From NCBI RefSeq assembly GCF_013409985.1, contig NZ_JACCBY010000001.1, positions 186,001-250,000 on the forward strand: a DNA stretch of 64,000 nt, in the 5' to 3' direction. The notes beneath the pieces were generated by a model. It made no database searches, was not told the origin of the DNA, and saw only the letters and a list, made by a program, of their open reading frames with translations. The DNA is from Sphingomonas melonis (GTDB lineage Bacteria; Pseudomonadota; Alphaproteobacteria; Sphingomonadales; Sphingomonadaceae). Position 1 is the first letter of the stretch. Each line of letters begins with the position of its first letter. Below are positions 16,694 to 24,913 of the stretch, one piece after another. Made by a program: the position numbers and the translations under genes.

Positions 16694-17950
16694 TTACTGG
16701 TTCATCGAGTCGAAGAAATCCTCGTTGGTCTTCGAATTCTTCATCTTGTCGAGCAGGAACTCCATCGCGTCGATCGTGCCCATCTGCATCAGGATGCGAC
16801 GCAGCACCCACTGTTTGGACAGTTTGTCCTTGTCGACCAGCAGCTCTTCCTTGCGGGTGCCCGACTTGCCGACATCGAGCGCCGGGAAGACGCGCTTGTC
16901 CGCGACCTTGCGGTCGAGCACGATTTCCGAGTTACCGGTGCCCTTGAACTCTTCGAAGATCACCTCGTCCATGCGGCTGCCGGTATCGATCAGCGCGGTG
17001 GCGATGATCGACAGCGAGCCGCCCTCCTCGATGTTGCGCGCCGCGCCGAAGAAGCGCTTGGGGCGCTGCAACGCATTGGCGTCGACACCGCCGGTCAGCA
17101 CCTTGCCCGACGACGGCACCACCGTGTTGTAGGCGCGGCCGAGGCGGGTGATGCTGTCGAGCAGGATCACGACGTCCTTCTTGTGCTCGACGAGGCGCTT
17201 GGCCTTTTCGATCACCATCTCGGCGACCTGGACGTGGCGCTGCGCCGGCTCGTCGAAGGTGGACGACACCACTTCGCCCTTCACGCTGCGCTGCATGTCG
17301 GTGACCTCTTCGGGCCGCTCGTCGATCAGCAGCACGATCAGGAACACCTCGGGATGGTTGTCCGAGATCGCGCGCGCGATGTTCTGGAGCATCACCGTCT
17401 TGCCGACGCGCGGCGGCGCGACGATCAGCGTACGCTGGCCCTTGCCCTGCGGCGAGACGATGTCGATGACGCGCGCCGACTTGTCCTTCTGCGTCGGATC
17501 GGCCGGGTCGAGCGTCAGCTTCGATTCCGGATAGAGCGGCGTGAGGTTGTCGAAGTTGACGCGGTGACGGACCGCATCGGGATCGTCGAAATTGACGCTG
17601 GTCAGCTTGGTCAGCGCGAAATAGCGCTCGCCGTCCTTGGGCGCGCGGATCTCGCCCTCGACGGTGTCGCCGGTGCGCAGCCCGTGCTTGCGCACCTGGT
17701 TGGGCGATACGTAGATGTCGTCCGGCCCGGCGAGGTAATTCGCCTCGGGCGAGCGCAGGAAGCCGAAGCCGTCCTGCAGGACCTCGATCGTGCCGAGGCC
17801 CATGATCTGGTCGCCGTTTTCGGCCTGCACCTTGAGGATCGCGAACAGCAGATCCTGCTTGCGCAATGTCGAGGCGCCCTCGACCCCCAGCTCTTCGGCC
17901 ATGCTGACCAGCTCGGCGGGGGTCTTTTTCTTCAAGTCTCTAAGATGCAT
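16694..17950 (-). CDS. rho: Transcription termination factor Rho
   Basis: A 418-residue hexameric RNA helicase. The N-terminal RNA-binding domain begins [14 protein letters not shown] and contains G-F-G-F-L-R-S near residue 61. The RecA-type motor has Walker [12 protein letters not shown] near residue 178 and Walker [12 protein letters not shown]. The Q-loop/R-loop region includes [11 protein letters not shown] near the C-terminus. It loads on C-rich untranslated RNA and terminates transcription. The 150 bp upstream lack a gene and would carry its leader, a region through which rho often regulates itself. A ParDE pair lies next upstream. Confidence 0.97.
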   Translation of the reverse strand: MHLRDLKKKTPAELVSMAEELGVEGASTLRKQDLLFAILKVQAENGDQIMGLGTIEVLQDGFGFLRSPEANYLAGPDDIYVSPNQVRKHGLRTGDTVEGEIRAPKDGERYFALTKLTSVNFDDPDAVRHRVNFDNLTPLYPESKLTLDPADPTQKDKSARVIDIVSPQGKGQRTLIVAPPRVGKTVMLQNIARAISDNHPEVFLIVLLIDERPEEVTDMQRSVKGEVVSSTFDEPAQRHVQVAEMVIEKAKRLVEHKKDVVILLDSITRLGRAYNTVVPSSGKVLTGGVDANALQRPKRFFGAARNIEEGGSLSIIATALIDTGSRMDEVIFEEFKGTGNSEIVLDRKVADKRVFPALDVGKSGTRKEELLVDKDKLSKQWVLRRILMQMGTIDAMEFLLDKMKNSKTNEDFFDSMNQ

Positions 17951-18099
17951 GGAATAATCCGAATGCGTAAGCGGGGGGAGTGGCTCAAATCGGCGAAGGA
18001 CTCGCAGCGACGATAGCCCGGGAGGAACGCGGAACCACCGGACGGCAGCTCTACGCGTGTTCAGGAGGTAAGAGCGTGGAGGGGGTTCGTCAAGCGGAC

Positions 18100-18387
18100 T
18101 TAGAGCAGCCTGCCATAATCACGCGCGCCGTGAACGATGTGGAGAATAACGACTGCGGCGTCATCGATACGATAGAGGATCACGTAATTGCCATGGACGC
18201 GACGGCGGACGCCTTCCGGTTCCTGGCCGGCGACCAGCGCAAACCGACGAGGAAAATAGGCCAGGTCCATGCACTTCGCTCTCAGCACACGGACATGTTC
18301 AACCGCCGACCAGGGGTCTTCGCGCGCGATATAGTCGCCGATATCCTCCAGGTCGTCCTCGGCTGAGATACTAAGCCGGACAATCAT
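18100..18387 (-). CDS. parE: ParE/RelE-type toxin
   Basis: A 95-residue protein, [17 protein letters not shown] at the N-terminus, then [23 protein letters not shown] and [13 protein letters not shown] at the C-terminus. This is the ParE/RelE fold pattern; ParE proteins poison DNA gyrase while RelE proteins cleave mRNA, and the D-D-L-E-D-I-x-D-Y helix with the late I-V-H-G-A-R-D fits ParE better. It overlaps its antitoxin by 4 bp and is the downstream partner, the usual order. Confidence 0.88.
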   Translation of the reverse strand: MIVRLSISAEDDLEDIGDYIAREDPWSAVEHVRVLRAKCMDLAYFPRRFALVAGQEPEGVRRRVHGNYVILYRIDDAAVVILHIVHGARDYGRLL

Positions 18388-18641
18388 TCCTCGATCGGCA
18401 GCATCGCGCGGTATTTCGCCTCAAGCCGATCGAAGACGTCTTCCGCAGGCTTGGTCCGCCCCGCATCTGCATCCTGCAAGCCGCGCGCGATCCCCGCGTG
18501 CACGGCGGCAAGCCATGCTTCGCGCTCCTGGACGAGGCGCACGCCTTCCCGCAGCACCTCGCTCTTCGAGTTATACCGCCCGGTCTCGACGAGGTCGGCG
18601 ACGAACGTCTCGAGCTGCTGCCCCAAATCCGCACTGATCAT
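18384..18641 (-). CDS. parD: ParD-type antitoxin
   Basis: An 85-residue ribbon-helix-helix protein from the ATG at 18641: M-I-S-A-D-L-G-Q-Q-L-E-T-F-V, then G-R-Y-N-S-K-S-E-V-L-R-E-G-V-R-L-V-Q-E-R-E, the ParD DNA-binding core. An acidic toxin-binding tail ends M-L-P-I-E-E. A GGAGG motif lies just upstream of that ATG, so I prefer it over the in-frame start at 18674. ParD neutralises ParE and represses the operon. The pair is transcribed toward rho on the same strand, with hemJ upstream. Confidence 0.88.
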   Translation of the reverse strand: MISADLGQQLETFVADLVETGRYNSKSEVLREGVRLVQEREAWLAAVHAGIARGLQDADAGRTKPAEDVFDRLEAKYRAMLPIEE

Positions 18642-18680
18642 CACCGCCTCCAGCGACACCTTGGTCGTTATCAACTATTA

Positions 18681-19127
18681 TCAAAACGGCTTCACGAACA
18701 CCAGCACGACGATCACCGCGGCGGCCAGCGCCGGCACCTCGTTGATCATCCGCAGCCGCCGGCCGTCGAGCGTCATCACGCCGCGCGCCAGCTTCTTCGC
18801 ATAGCCGACCGCCCAGCCATGATAGCCCGACAGCAGCAGCACGAAGAGCAATTTGGCGTGCAGCCAGCCCTCGCCCCAATGCTGCCCCACCGTCGCGAGC
18901 AGCAGCCCGAGCAGCCACACCGCGATCATCGCCGGGGTCAGGATGATCGCGCGCAGCTTGGTCTCGCGCTCGACCCACAAGGCCGCCTCCTCGGCGCGGC
19001 CGGCGACCAGCGCCTCCTGGTGATAGACCAGGTAGCGCGGCAGCATGAACATCCCCGCCATCCAGAAGATGACGAAGATCACATGCGCCGCGACGATCCA
19101 CAGATAGGCGCCCGCCAGCCATTCCAT
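18681..19127 (-). CDS. hemJ: HemJ-type protoporphyrinogen IX oxidase (CopD family membrane protein)
   Basis: A 148-residue protein with about four hydrophobic segments: Y-L-W-I-V-A-A-H-V-I-F-V-I-F-W-M-A-G near the N-terminus, L-T-P-A-M-I-A-V-W-L-L-G-L-L-L, W-L-H-A-K-L-L-F-V-L-L-L-S-G-Y-H-G and V-P-A-L-A-A-A-V-I-V-V-L-V-F. The early histidine and the K-L-L-F-V/S-G-Y-H segment are HemJ features. HemJ oxidises protoporphyrinogen IX in haem synthesis. The ATG shares one base with the hemE stop (TGATG), which ties it to that pathway and fixes the start. Confidence 0.87.
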   Translation of the reverse strand: MEWLAGAYLWIVAAHVIFVIFWMAGMFMLPRYLVYHQEALVAGRAEEAALWVERETKLRAIILTPAMIAVWLLGLLLATVGQHWGEGWLHAKLLFVLLLSGYHGWAVGYAKKLARGVMTLDGRRLRMINEVPALAAAVIVVLVFVKPF

Positions 19128-20146
19128 CACGATCCCCTCACCCGTGCGACCAGATGCTCGACATGCGCGATCGGCGTGAACTGGCCGATGCCATGCCCAA
19201 GGTTGAAGACATGTGGCCGGTCGCGGAACGCCGCCACTATGCGGTCGATGCCGTCGTCCAATGCCGCCCCGCCGGCGAGCAGGGCCAGCGGATCGAGATT
19301 GCCCTGCACCGGCAGCCCTGCCGGCAACACCGCATCCGCCCAGACCGGGTCGACCGTCTCGTCCAGCCCGATCGCATCGACGCCCGTCTCGCGCGCATAG
19401 GCGGGCAGCTTGGCCCCCGCCCCCTTCGGGAAACCGATGATACAGGCATCCGGACAGCGCGCACGCAGCCCGGCGACGATCGCCGCATTGGGCGCGATCA
19501 CCCAGCGTTCGAACTGCGCCGGCGAGAGCGACCCCGCCCAGCTGTCGAACAATTGCACCGCCTCGACGCCCGCCTCGATCTGCCGCGCCAGATATTCGAT
19601 CGTCATCGTCACGATCGCATCGATGATCGCGCCGAACGCCGCCGGGTCGGCATAAGCGAAGCCGCGCGTCTCGCCCTGGTCCTTCGATCCCGCGCCGGCG
19701 ACCATGTAGGTGGCGACCGTCCACGGCGACCCGGCAAAGCCCAGAAACGTCGTCTCAGGCGGCAAAAGGGCCGCCACCCGCTCGCAGGTGCCGTAGACCG
19801 GTTCGAGGCGCTCAGGCACCCGTTGCAGCGCGTCCAGCGCATGATCGACGAGCGGCGGTGTCAGTCGCGGCCCCTCGCCCGGCCCGAAGGTCAGATCCTG
19901 TCCCAGCGCCCAGGGCACCATCAGGATGTCGGAGAACAGGATCGCGCCGTCGAAGCCGAAGCGCCGGATCGGCTGCACCGTCACCTCCGCCGCCGCGTCG
20001 GGATCGGTGGCGAGCGCGAGGAAGCCGCCCTTCTCCGCCCGCAGCGCGCGATACTCGGGAAGGTAGCGCCCTGCCTGACGCATGAGCCACATCGGCGGCA
20101 CCGACGGTTTCGCGCCCTTCAGCACGGCGAGCAGCGGCTTGTTCAC
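19127..20146 (-). CDS. hemE: Uroporphyrinogen decarboxylase
   Basis: From the GTG at 20146 the protein has 339 residues, the usual family length. Key motifs are P-P-M-W-L-M-R-Q-A-G-R-Y-L-P-E-Y-R (about residues 18-34), which binds the substrate carboxylates, F-S-D-I-L-M-V-P with the catalytic aspartate, and G-F-A-G-S-P-W-T-V-A. It decarboxylates uroporphyrinogen III to coproporphyrinogen III. An in-frame ATG at 20212 would add 22 atypical residues encoded by the AT-rich segment beside the candidate origin; I regard that segment as non-coding. In Caulobacter and Rickettsia relatives hemE also borders the replication origin. Confidence 0.95.
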   Translation of the reverse strand: MNKPLLAVLKGAKPSVPPMWLMRQAGRYLPEYRALRAEKGGFLALATDPDAAAEVTVQPIRRFGFDGAILFSDILMVPWALGQDLTFGPGEGPRLTPPLVDHALDALQRVPERLEPVYGTCERVAALLPPETTFLGFAGSPWTVATYMVAGAGSKDQGETRGFAYADPAAFGAIIDAIVTMTIEYLARQIEAGVEAVQLFDSWAGSLSPAQFERWVIAPNAAIVAGLRARCPDACIIGFPKGAGAKLPAYARETGVDAIGLDETVDPVWADAVLPAGLPVQGNLDPLALLAGGAALDDGIDRIVAAFRDRPHVFNLGHGIGQFTPIAHVEHLVARVRGS

Positions 20147-20320
20147 AGGATCGGACAGGGCCTTCTTCCTATCTAAGAAGATTCTAGAAAAGATTGATGC
20201 AGTGGTTGGCACGTGGAACGCGGGATAAAGCGTTTCGTCCCGTAATCACCCACAGGTTGACCGGCAAGGATCGGCGATTCCGCCGGGATTCGGGGGCGGC
20301 CATCCACACCGTCCACAGGC

Positions 20321-20329
20321 TGTGGATAA
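20321..20329 (-). promoter_or_regulatory. Consensus DnaA box
   Basis: TGTGGATAA is the exact reverse complement of the DnaA box TTATCCACA. It is preceded, three bases away, by TCCACA in inverted orientation, forming TCCACA-GGC-TGTGGA. It anchors the box cluster of the candidate origin. Confidence 0.85.
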
Positions 20330-20430
20330 ATCCATGCTCTGTGTGCGCAATTGTGGATGAAATGCGGGTTGTCCACCGCCGCCGGGTCGCTTGGCGGGGG
20401 TGCCGACTTGCCCTATCCCTTATGCCCATG

Positions 20431-20439
20431 TTGTCCACA
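20431..20439 (+). promoter_or_regulatory. DnaA box, one mismatch
   Basis: TTGTCCACA differs from TTATCCACA at one position. It lies 21 bp before the PPSR gene start, so DnaA bound here might also affect that promoter. Confidence 0.65.
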
Positions 20440-20459
20440 GGTCTGCCCCGAGGCACGCG

Positions 20460-21278
20460 ATGATGCGCCTCCACCTCCACCTCCTCTCGGATTCGACGGG
20501 CGAGACGCTGGAGAACATCGCCAAGGCGGCGCTGGCCCAATATGACGACGTCGAGACCGTCCGCCATTTCTGGCCGATGGTGCGGACCGAGGCGCATCTC
20601 GAACGCATTCTGCAGGAGATCGCGCAGAATCCGGGGCTGGTGGTCTTCACGCTCGTCAACGTCGCGACGCGCCGCATCCTCGAACAGCGCTGCCTCGCGC
20701 TCGGGCTGCCCGCGGTGGCGCCGCTCGATCCGGTCAACGACGCGCTGTCCGGGCTGCTCGGCCAGCAGGCCAAGGCGCGCCCCGGCCGCCAGCATGCGCT
20801 CGACGCCGCCTATTTCGCGCGCGTCGATGCGATCCAGTGGACGATCGCGCACGACGACGGCATCGCTTCGGAGGATTGGGAGGAGGCGGACATCGTCCTC
20901 GCCGGCGTGTCGCGCTCGTCGAAGACGCCGACCTCGATCTACCTCGCCAATCGCGGGTGGAAGACCGCCAACATCCCGGTGGTGGTCGAAAGCCCGCCGC
21001 CGCGCATCCTGTTCACGCTCAAGAACCCGCTCGTCGTCGGCCTCACCACCAGCGCCGACCGGCTGATCCAGATCCGCCGCAACCGCCTGCTCTCGCTCAA
21101 CCAGATGCCCGACACGCCCTATGTCGAGGAGGAAGCGGTCGCGCGCGAGATCGCTTACGCGCGCCGGATGTTCGCCGACAACGGCTGGCCGGTGATCGAC
21201 GTCACCCGCCGCTCGATCGAGGAAACCGCCGCCGCGATCATCGCGCTCGCCAACGACCGCAAGGCGGCGCGGGCGTGA
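20460..21278 (+). CDS. Pyruvate, phosphate dikinase regulatory protein-type kinase/pyrophosphorylase (PPSR, DUF299)
   Basis: A 272-residue protein starting M-M-R-L-H-L-H-L-L-S-D-S-T-G-E-T-L. The nucleotide loop is G-V-S-R-S-S-K-T-P-T-S-I-Y-L-A at about residues 147-161. Family members phosphorylate and dephosphorylate PPDK or PEP synthase on a threonine; this window shows no such target gene, so PPDK versus PEP synthase cannot be decided. Caulobacter has the same gene beside its origin (called RP001 there). The ATG at 20460 or 20463 is chosen because farther upstream codons run through DnaA-box sequence and give no family residues. Confidence 0.92.
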   Translation: MMRLHLHLLSDSTGETLENIAKAALAQYDDVETVRHFWPMVRTEAHLERILQEIAQNPGLVVFTLVNVATRRILEQRCLALGLPAVAPLDPVNDALSGLLGQQAKARPGRQHALDAAYFARVDAIQWTIAHDDGIASEDWEEADIVLAGVSRSSKTPTSIYLANRGWKTANIPVVVESPPPRILFTLKNPLVVGLTTSADRLIQIRRNRLLSLNQMPDTPYVEEEAVAREIAYARRMFADNGWPVIDVTRRSIEETAAAIIALANDRKAARA

Positions 21279-21323
21279 GGCTGTCGCCCTGTCCCGTTCG
21301 TGGTGTGCAGCCCTTCTCCTCTT

Positions 21324-21427
21324 CGTCATCCCGGCGAAAGCCGGGACCCATGGACACGGGCGACCGGCGTGGCACGCCACCACCAACCCCATCGCATCCA
21401 TGGATCCCGGCCTGCGCCGGGATGACG
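21324..21427. repeat. 104-bp element with terminal inverted repeats
   Basis: CGTCATCCCGGCGAAAGCCGGG (21324 onward) and its imperfect inverse, ending CGCCGGGATGACG at 21427, bracket a short core that also has CCATGGA/TCCATGG inner arms. It lies between the PPSR and maf genes with no coding potential. I recall CGTCATCCCGG palindromes as dispersed repeats in sphingomonads; only one copy was noticed in this window. Confidence 0.7.
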
Positions 21428-21467
21428 AAAGATGGCGTGATATCGCCGCAATGACGAAAGCTACCGC

Positions 21468-22058
21468 ATGACCCTCATCCTCGCCTCGCAGAGCGCCTCG
21501 CGTCGCGCGATGCTCACCGCCGCCGGCGTGCCGTTCGAGGCGACCGTCGCCGGCGTCGACGAGGACGCCGCCAAGGCCGGTCTCGCCGGCAGCAAGCCGC
21601 GTGACCTCGCCGACGCGCTCGCCGAACTGAAGGCCGTCAAGGTCAGCCTGCGCCATCCCGGCCGGCTCGTGCTCGGCAGCGACAGCGTCGTCGCGCTCGC
21701 CGACGGCAGCCTGCTCGACAAGCCCGAGAGCCGCGAACAGGCCGCCGATCATCTCGCCCGCATGTCCGGCGCGCGCCACGACCTGTGGAGCGCGGCGGTG
21801 GTCGCCGAGAACGGCCGCCCCGTCTGGCGCCATGTCGAAGCGGCGAAGATGCACGTCCGGCCGCTCTCGCCCAGCTTCATCCAATGGTATCTCGACCAGG
21901 AATGGCCGGCGATCGCCGGCTGCGTCGGCTGCTACCGGATCGAAGGCCCCGGCGCGCAACTGTTCAGCCGGATCGAGGGCAGCCAGTTCACCGTCCTCGG
22001 CCTGCCGCTGCTCAACGTCCTCGACTATCTCCGAACCCGCGAAGTGATCCCCGCATGA
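21468..22058 (+). CDS. maf: Maf family nucleotide pyrophosphatase
   Basis: A 196-residue protein. L-I-L-A-S-Q-S-A-S-R-R-A-M-L at residues 3-16 is the Maf signature, V-L-G-S-D-S-V-V and K-P-E-S-R-E-Q-A follow, and the C-terminus has C-Y-R-I-E-G-P-G-A. Maf proteins hydrolyse non-canonical or modified nucleoside triphosphates and influence septum formation when overproduced. The stop overlaps the aroE start by 4 bp. It begins the compact plus-strand run maf-aroE-coaE-dnaQ. Confidence 0.93.
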   Translation: MTLILASQSASRRAMLTAAGVPFEATVAGVDEDAAKAGLAGSKPRDLADALAELKAVKVSLRHPGRLVLGSDSVVALADGSLLDKPESREQAADHLARMSGARHDLWSAAVVAENGRPVWRHVEAAKMHVRPLSPSFIQWYLDQEWPAIAGCVGCYRIEGPGAQLFSRIEGSQFTVLGLPLLNVLDYLRTREVIPA

Positions 22059-22897
22059 CCCGTTCCGATGCACCCGCCGGCGAAGGCCGGCCCTATGCCG
22101 AAGTGATCGGCGATCCCATCGTCCAGTCCAAGTCGCCGATCATCCACCGTTTCTGGCTCGACCAGCTCGGTCTCGACGCCGATTATCGCAAGACGCAGGT
22201 CACGACGGAGGATCTGCCCGCCTTCTTCGCCGAACGGCGCGACGATCCCGACTGGCGCGGCTGCAACGTCACCATGCCGCACAAGCTTGCCGCGCTCGAC
22301 CATGTCGACGATCGCGGCGACGTGCGCGGCGGCATCGGCGCGATCAACACCGTCTTCCGTGCCGAGGATGGCGTCGCGGTCGGCACCAACACCGATGCCG
22401 GCGGCTTCTATGCGCCGCTCGCCGGGTTCGACTTTACCGGCCGCGCGGTGACCGTGGTCGGCGCCGGCGGCGCGGCGCGCGCGATCCTGTTCGCGCTCGC
22501 CCGGATGGACGTCGGCCCGGTGACGATCCTCAATCGTAACGTATTGAAAGCAGGTGTTTTGCTTTCGGCCTTCGGGCTCAAGGGCCAGGCGCTGCCGCTG
22601 TCGGCCCCCCTGCCCCCGGACACCGCGCTGCTGGTCAACGCCAGCACGCTCGGCATGACCGGCCAGCCCCCGCTCGACCTCGATTTGCGTGAGCTTAGTG
22701 AAGACAGCGTCGTCTACGACATCGTCTATTCGCCGCTGGAGACGCCCTTGCTCGCCGCCGCGCGGGCGCGCGGGCTCGAGACGGTCGACGGGCTGGAGAT
22801 GCTGATCGGGCAGGCGGCGCTCGCCTTCGAGCTGTTCTTCGGCGCCGCGCCGCCGCGCGACCGCGACGAGGCATTGCGCGAGGCGCTGCTGGCATGA
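22055..22897 (+). CDS. aroE: Shikimate dehydrogenase
   Basis: A 280-residue enzyme. The substrate site is V-I-G-D-P-I-V-Q-S-K-S-P-I-I-H (about residues 16-30), the catalytic lysine is in N-V-T-M-P-H-K-L, and the paired aspartate is in T-N-T-D-A-G-G-F. The NADPH loop is V-V-G-A-G-G-A-A-R-A-I. It reduces 3-dehydroshikimate in aromatic amino-acid synthesis, the pathway that later uses tyrC and hisC at 48-50 kb. Both ends overlap neighbours by 4 bp. Confidence 0.96.
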   Translation: MTRSDAPAGEGRPYAEVIGDPIVQSKSPIIHRFWLDQLGLDADYRKTQVTTEDLPAFFAERRDDPDWRGCNVTMPHKLAALDHVDDRGDVRGGIGAINTVFRAEDGVAVGTNTDAGGFYAPLAGFDFTGRAVTVVGAGGAARAILFALARMDVGPVTILNRNVLKAGVLLSAFGLKGQALPLSAPLPPDTALLVNASTLGMTGQPPLDLDLRELSEDSVVYDIVYSPLETPLLAAARARGLETVDGLEMLIGQAALAFELFFGAAPPRDRDEALREALLA

Positions 22898-23484
22898 TGG
22901 TGCTGGGCCTCACCGGCTCGATCGGCATGGGCAAGTCGACCGTCGCGGCGATGTTCACCGCCGAGGGCGTGCCCGTCTTCGATGCCGATGCCGCGGTCCA
23001 TCGGCTGCAAGGCCCCGGCGGCCGCCTGGTCGCCGCGATCGAGGCCGCCTTCCCCGGCACCATCGGCGCGGGCGGCGTCGACCGCCCCGCCCTCGCCGCC
23101 GCGGTGCTCGGCGACGATGCGGCGATGACGCGGCTCGAGGGGATCGTCCATCCCGCCGTCGCCGAGGAACGCGCCAGCTTCCTTGCCGCCCATGCCGGCG
23201 CGGCGCTGGTCGTCTTCGACGTGCCGTTGCTGTTCGAGACGGGTGGCGACCGCGGCGTCGATGCCGTCGCCGTGGTCTCCGCCGCTGCCGACGTCCAGCG
23301 CCGCCGCACCCTCGCCCGCCCCGGCATGACCGCGGCCAAGTTCGACGCGATCCTCGCCCGCCAGCTGCCCGATGCCGACAAGCGCGCGCGCGCCACCTAT
23401 GTCATCGCCACCGACGTGCCGCTAGACCAGACGCGTGCCGTGGTCCGCCACGTCATCGCTTGCATGGCGGCGCGCGCAGGCTGA
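22894..23484 (+). CDS. coaE: Dephospho-CoA kinase
   Basis: A 196-residue P-loop kinase with G-L-T-G-S-I-G-M-G-K-S-T-V-A at residues 5-18, V-F-D-A-D-A-A-V-H for dephospho-CoA binding, and F-D-V-P-L-L-F-E-T-G. It phosphorylates the ribose of dephospho-CoA to complete coenzyme A. It starts in the aroE stop (ATGA) and ends 10 bp before the dnaQ start. Confidence 0.96.
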   Translation: MMVLGLTGSIGMGKSTVAAMFTAEGVPVFDADAAVHRLQGPGGRLVAAIEAAFPGTIGAGGVDRPALAAAVLGDDAAMTRLEGIVHPAVAEERASFLAAHAGAALVVFDVPLLFETGGDRGVDAVAVVSAAADVQRRRTLARPGMTAAKFDAILARQLPDADKRARATYVIATDVPLDQTRAVVRHVIACMAARAG

Positions 23485-23494
23485 TAAAGGTGGG

Positions 23495-24187
23495 ATGCGC
23501 GAGATTGTCTTCGACACCGAAACCACCGGCCTGAGCTTCGCCGGCGGCGACCGGCTGGTGGAGATCGGCTGCGTCGAGATGATCAACCGCGTCGAGACCG
23601 GCCGCACCTTCCACGCTTATTATCATCCCGAACGCAATATGCCCGCCGAGGCGCAGGCGGTGCACGGCATCTCCGAGGCCTTCCTCAGCGACAAGCCGAA
23701 GTTCGCCGAAGCGGTGGATGCGCTGATCGAATTCCTCGGCGATGCGCCGCTGGTCGCGCACAATGCCGGCTTCGACTTCTCCTTCCTCAACGGCGAGCTC
23801 AACCGCTGCGGCAGGCCGATCATCCATATCAACCGGATGGTCGACACGCTGCAGATCGCGCGCAGCCGCCATCCCGGCGCCAAGCACACGCTCGACGCCT
23901 TGTGTTCGCGCTTCGGCGTAGACCGGTCGCATCGCGTCCTCCACGGCGCGCTGCTCGATGCGCAGTTGCTGGCGCAGGTCTATGTCGAACTGCTCGGCGG
24001 TCGCCAGATCGGCCTCGGCCTGGTCAGCGACGTGCCCATCGCCACCACGACCCAGGTCGCGGTACGCCGCCCCGTCACCGTCCGTCCGCCGCGCGTCTTC
24101 CGCCCGTCGGACGCGGAACTTGCAGCACACGCAGCATTTGTTTCGAAGTTACAGGATCCGCTTTGGGGGGTCGGGGCGTTGGAATGA
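23495..24187 (+). CDS. dnaQ: DNA polymerase III epsilon subunit (3'-5' proofreading exonuclease)
   Basis: A 230-residue DEDDh exonuclease. Exo I is I-V-F-D-T-E-T-T-G-L (residues 4-13), Exo II is H-N-A-G-F-D-F-S-F-L, and Exo III is H-x(3)-L-L-D-A-Q-L-L. The C-terminal tail of about 50 residues, containing V-R-R-P-V-T-V-R-P-P, would link to the polymerase alpha subunit. The ATG at 23495 matches the family start M-R-E-I-V-F-D-T-E; the in-frame start at 23435 overlaps coaE by 50 bp and adds unrelated residues. Confidence 0.95.
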   Translation: MREIVFDTETTGLSFAGGDRLVEIGCVEMINRVETGRTFHAYYHPERNMPAEAQAVHGISEAFLSDKPKFAEAVDALIEFLGDAPLVAHNAGFDFSFLNGELNRCGRPIIHINRMVDTLQIARSRHPGAKHTLDALCSRFGVDRSHRVLHGALLDAQLLAQVYVELLGGRQIGLGLVSDVPIATTTQVAVRRPVTVRPPRVFRPSDAELAAHAAFVSKLQDPLWGVGALE

Positions 24188-24237
24188 CGTCAACCGGGTA
24201 AAGGCCAACAGGCCAGCCCATAATGATGGAGAATATA

Positions 24238-24846
24238 ATGGATATCCGGATTTCTGGTCATCAGGTCGCAACCGGCGACGCGCTCAAGGATCATGTGAGC
24301 GACCGACTTCAGGGTATCGCCACCAAGCATTTCGAACGCGCCATCTCGGCCGAGGTGACGTTCGGCAAGGGGCCGCACGACGTCGGCTTCAAATGCGATA
24401 TCGTCGTCCATGTCATGAAGGGCCTGGTGCTCAAGGGCAGCCACCAGGCGCAGGAGGCCCACCCCGCCTTCGACGGCGCGGCCGCCAAGATCGAAACGCA
24501 GCTGCGCCGCTATATGCGCCGCCTGAAGGACCGTCACGCCAGCGAGGCTGCCGCGGTGCAGGAGGACATGGGCTATGACAATGCCGGCTACACGCTGTTC
24601 CAGGAGCCCGCGCAGACCGACGAGGACATCGGCGACGCACCGCTGATCATCGCCGAGACGCGGGTCGACATTCCCGACGCCAGCGTGTCCGATGCGGTGA
24701 TGATGCTCGACCTGCGCAACACCGCCGCGCTGCTGTTCCGCAACGCGGGCACCGGCTCGTACAACATGGTCTATCGCCGCGGTGACGGCACGATCGGCTG
24801 GGTCGAGCCGCAGCGCGAACAGGCCGCGCAGCCCGCCGCACGCTGA
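24238..24846 (+). CDS. hpf: Ribosome hibernation promoting factor, long form (HPF/RaiA)
   Basis: A 202-residue protein. The N-terminal S30AE domain begins M-D-I-R-I-S-G-H-Q-V and includes F-K-C-D-I-V-V-H and A-A-A-K-I-E-T-Q-L-R-R-Y-M-R-R-L-K-D-R-H. The C-terminal dimerisation domain has M-M-L-D-L-R-N-T-A-A-L-L-F-R-N and Y-N-M-V-Y-R-R-G-D-G-T-I-G. Long HPF pairs idle ribosomes into 100S dimers. A GGAG motif eight bases before the ATG at 24238 favours it over ATGs at 24223 and 24226. A strong terminator follows; ptsN is next, as in many proteobacteria. Confidence 0.94.
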   Translation: MDIRISGHQVATGDALKDHVSDRLQGIATKHFERAISAEVTFGKGPHDVGFKCDIVVHVMKGLVLKGSHQAQEAHPAFDGAAAKIETQLRRYMRRLKDRHASEAAAVQEDMGYDNAGYTLFQEPAQTDEDIGDAPLIIAETRVDIPDASVSDAVMMLDLRNTAALLFRNAGTGSYNMVYRRGDGTIGWVEPQREQAAQPAAR

Positions 24847-24874
24847 CCTTTCCCCGCCCCGCCGGTTTCGTTAG

Positions 24875-24900
24875 AGGGCCCGGCGGGGCCCTTTGCTTTT
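24875..24900 (+). terminator. Intrinsic terminator after hpf
   Basis: AGGGCCC, loop GGCG, GGGCCCT, then TTGCTTTT form a textbook Rho-independent terminator 29 bp past the hpf stop and 14 bp before the ptsN start. It separates the two genes or partly attenuates ptsN. Confidence 0.88.
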
Positions 24901-24913
24901 ATTCGAGTGACGC

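Larger units (their letters stand above)
20147..20459. other. oriC: Candidate chromosomal replication origin (oriC) between hemE and the PPSR gene
   Basis: This segment has no convincing gene. It has an AT-rich stretch at about 20163-20200 (CTATCTAAGAAGATTCTAGA and following). A cluster of DnaA-box-like 9-mers follows: perfect TGTGGATAA at 20321, one-mismatch TGTGGATGA at 20352 and TTGTCCACA at 20431, two-mismatch TTGTCCACC at 20369, and a TCCACA/TGTGGA inverted pair at 20312-20326. Three GANTC sites, the CcrM methylation target, fall at 20180, 20276 and 20287. The location between hemE and the DUF299/PPSR gene matches the Caulobacter Cori position, and parABS lies nearby. No TTAA-N7-TTAA CtrA site was seen. 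Confidence 0.8.

Noticed and set aside
20203..20220. GCACGTGGAACG near oriC as a fifth parS
   Set aside because: Only the right half resembles parS; the left half (GGTTGG) does not match TGTTC when centred on CACGTG.
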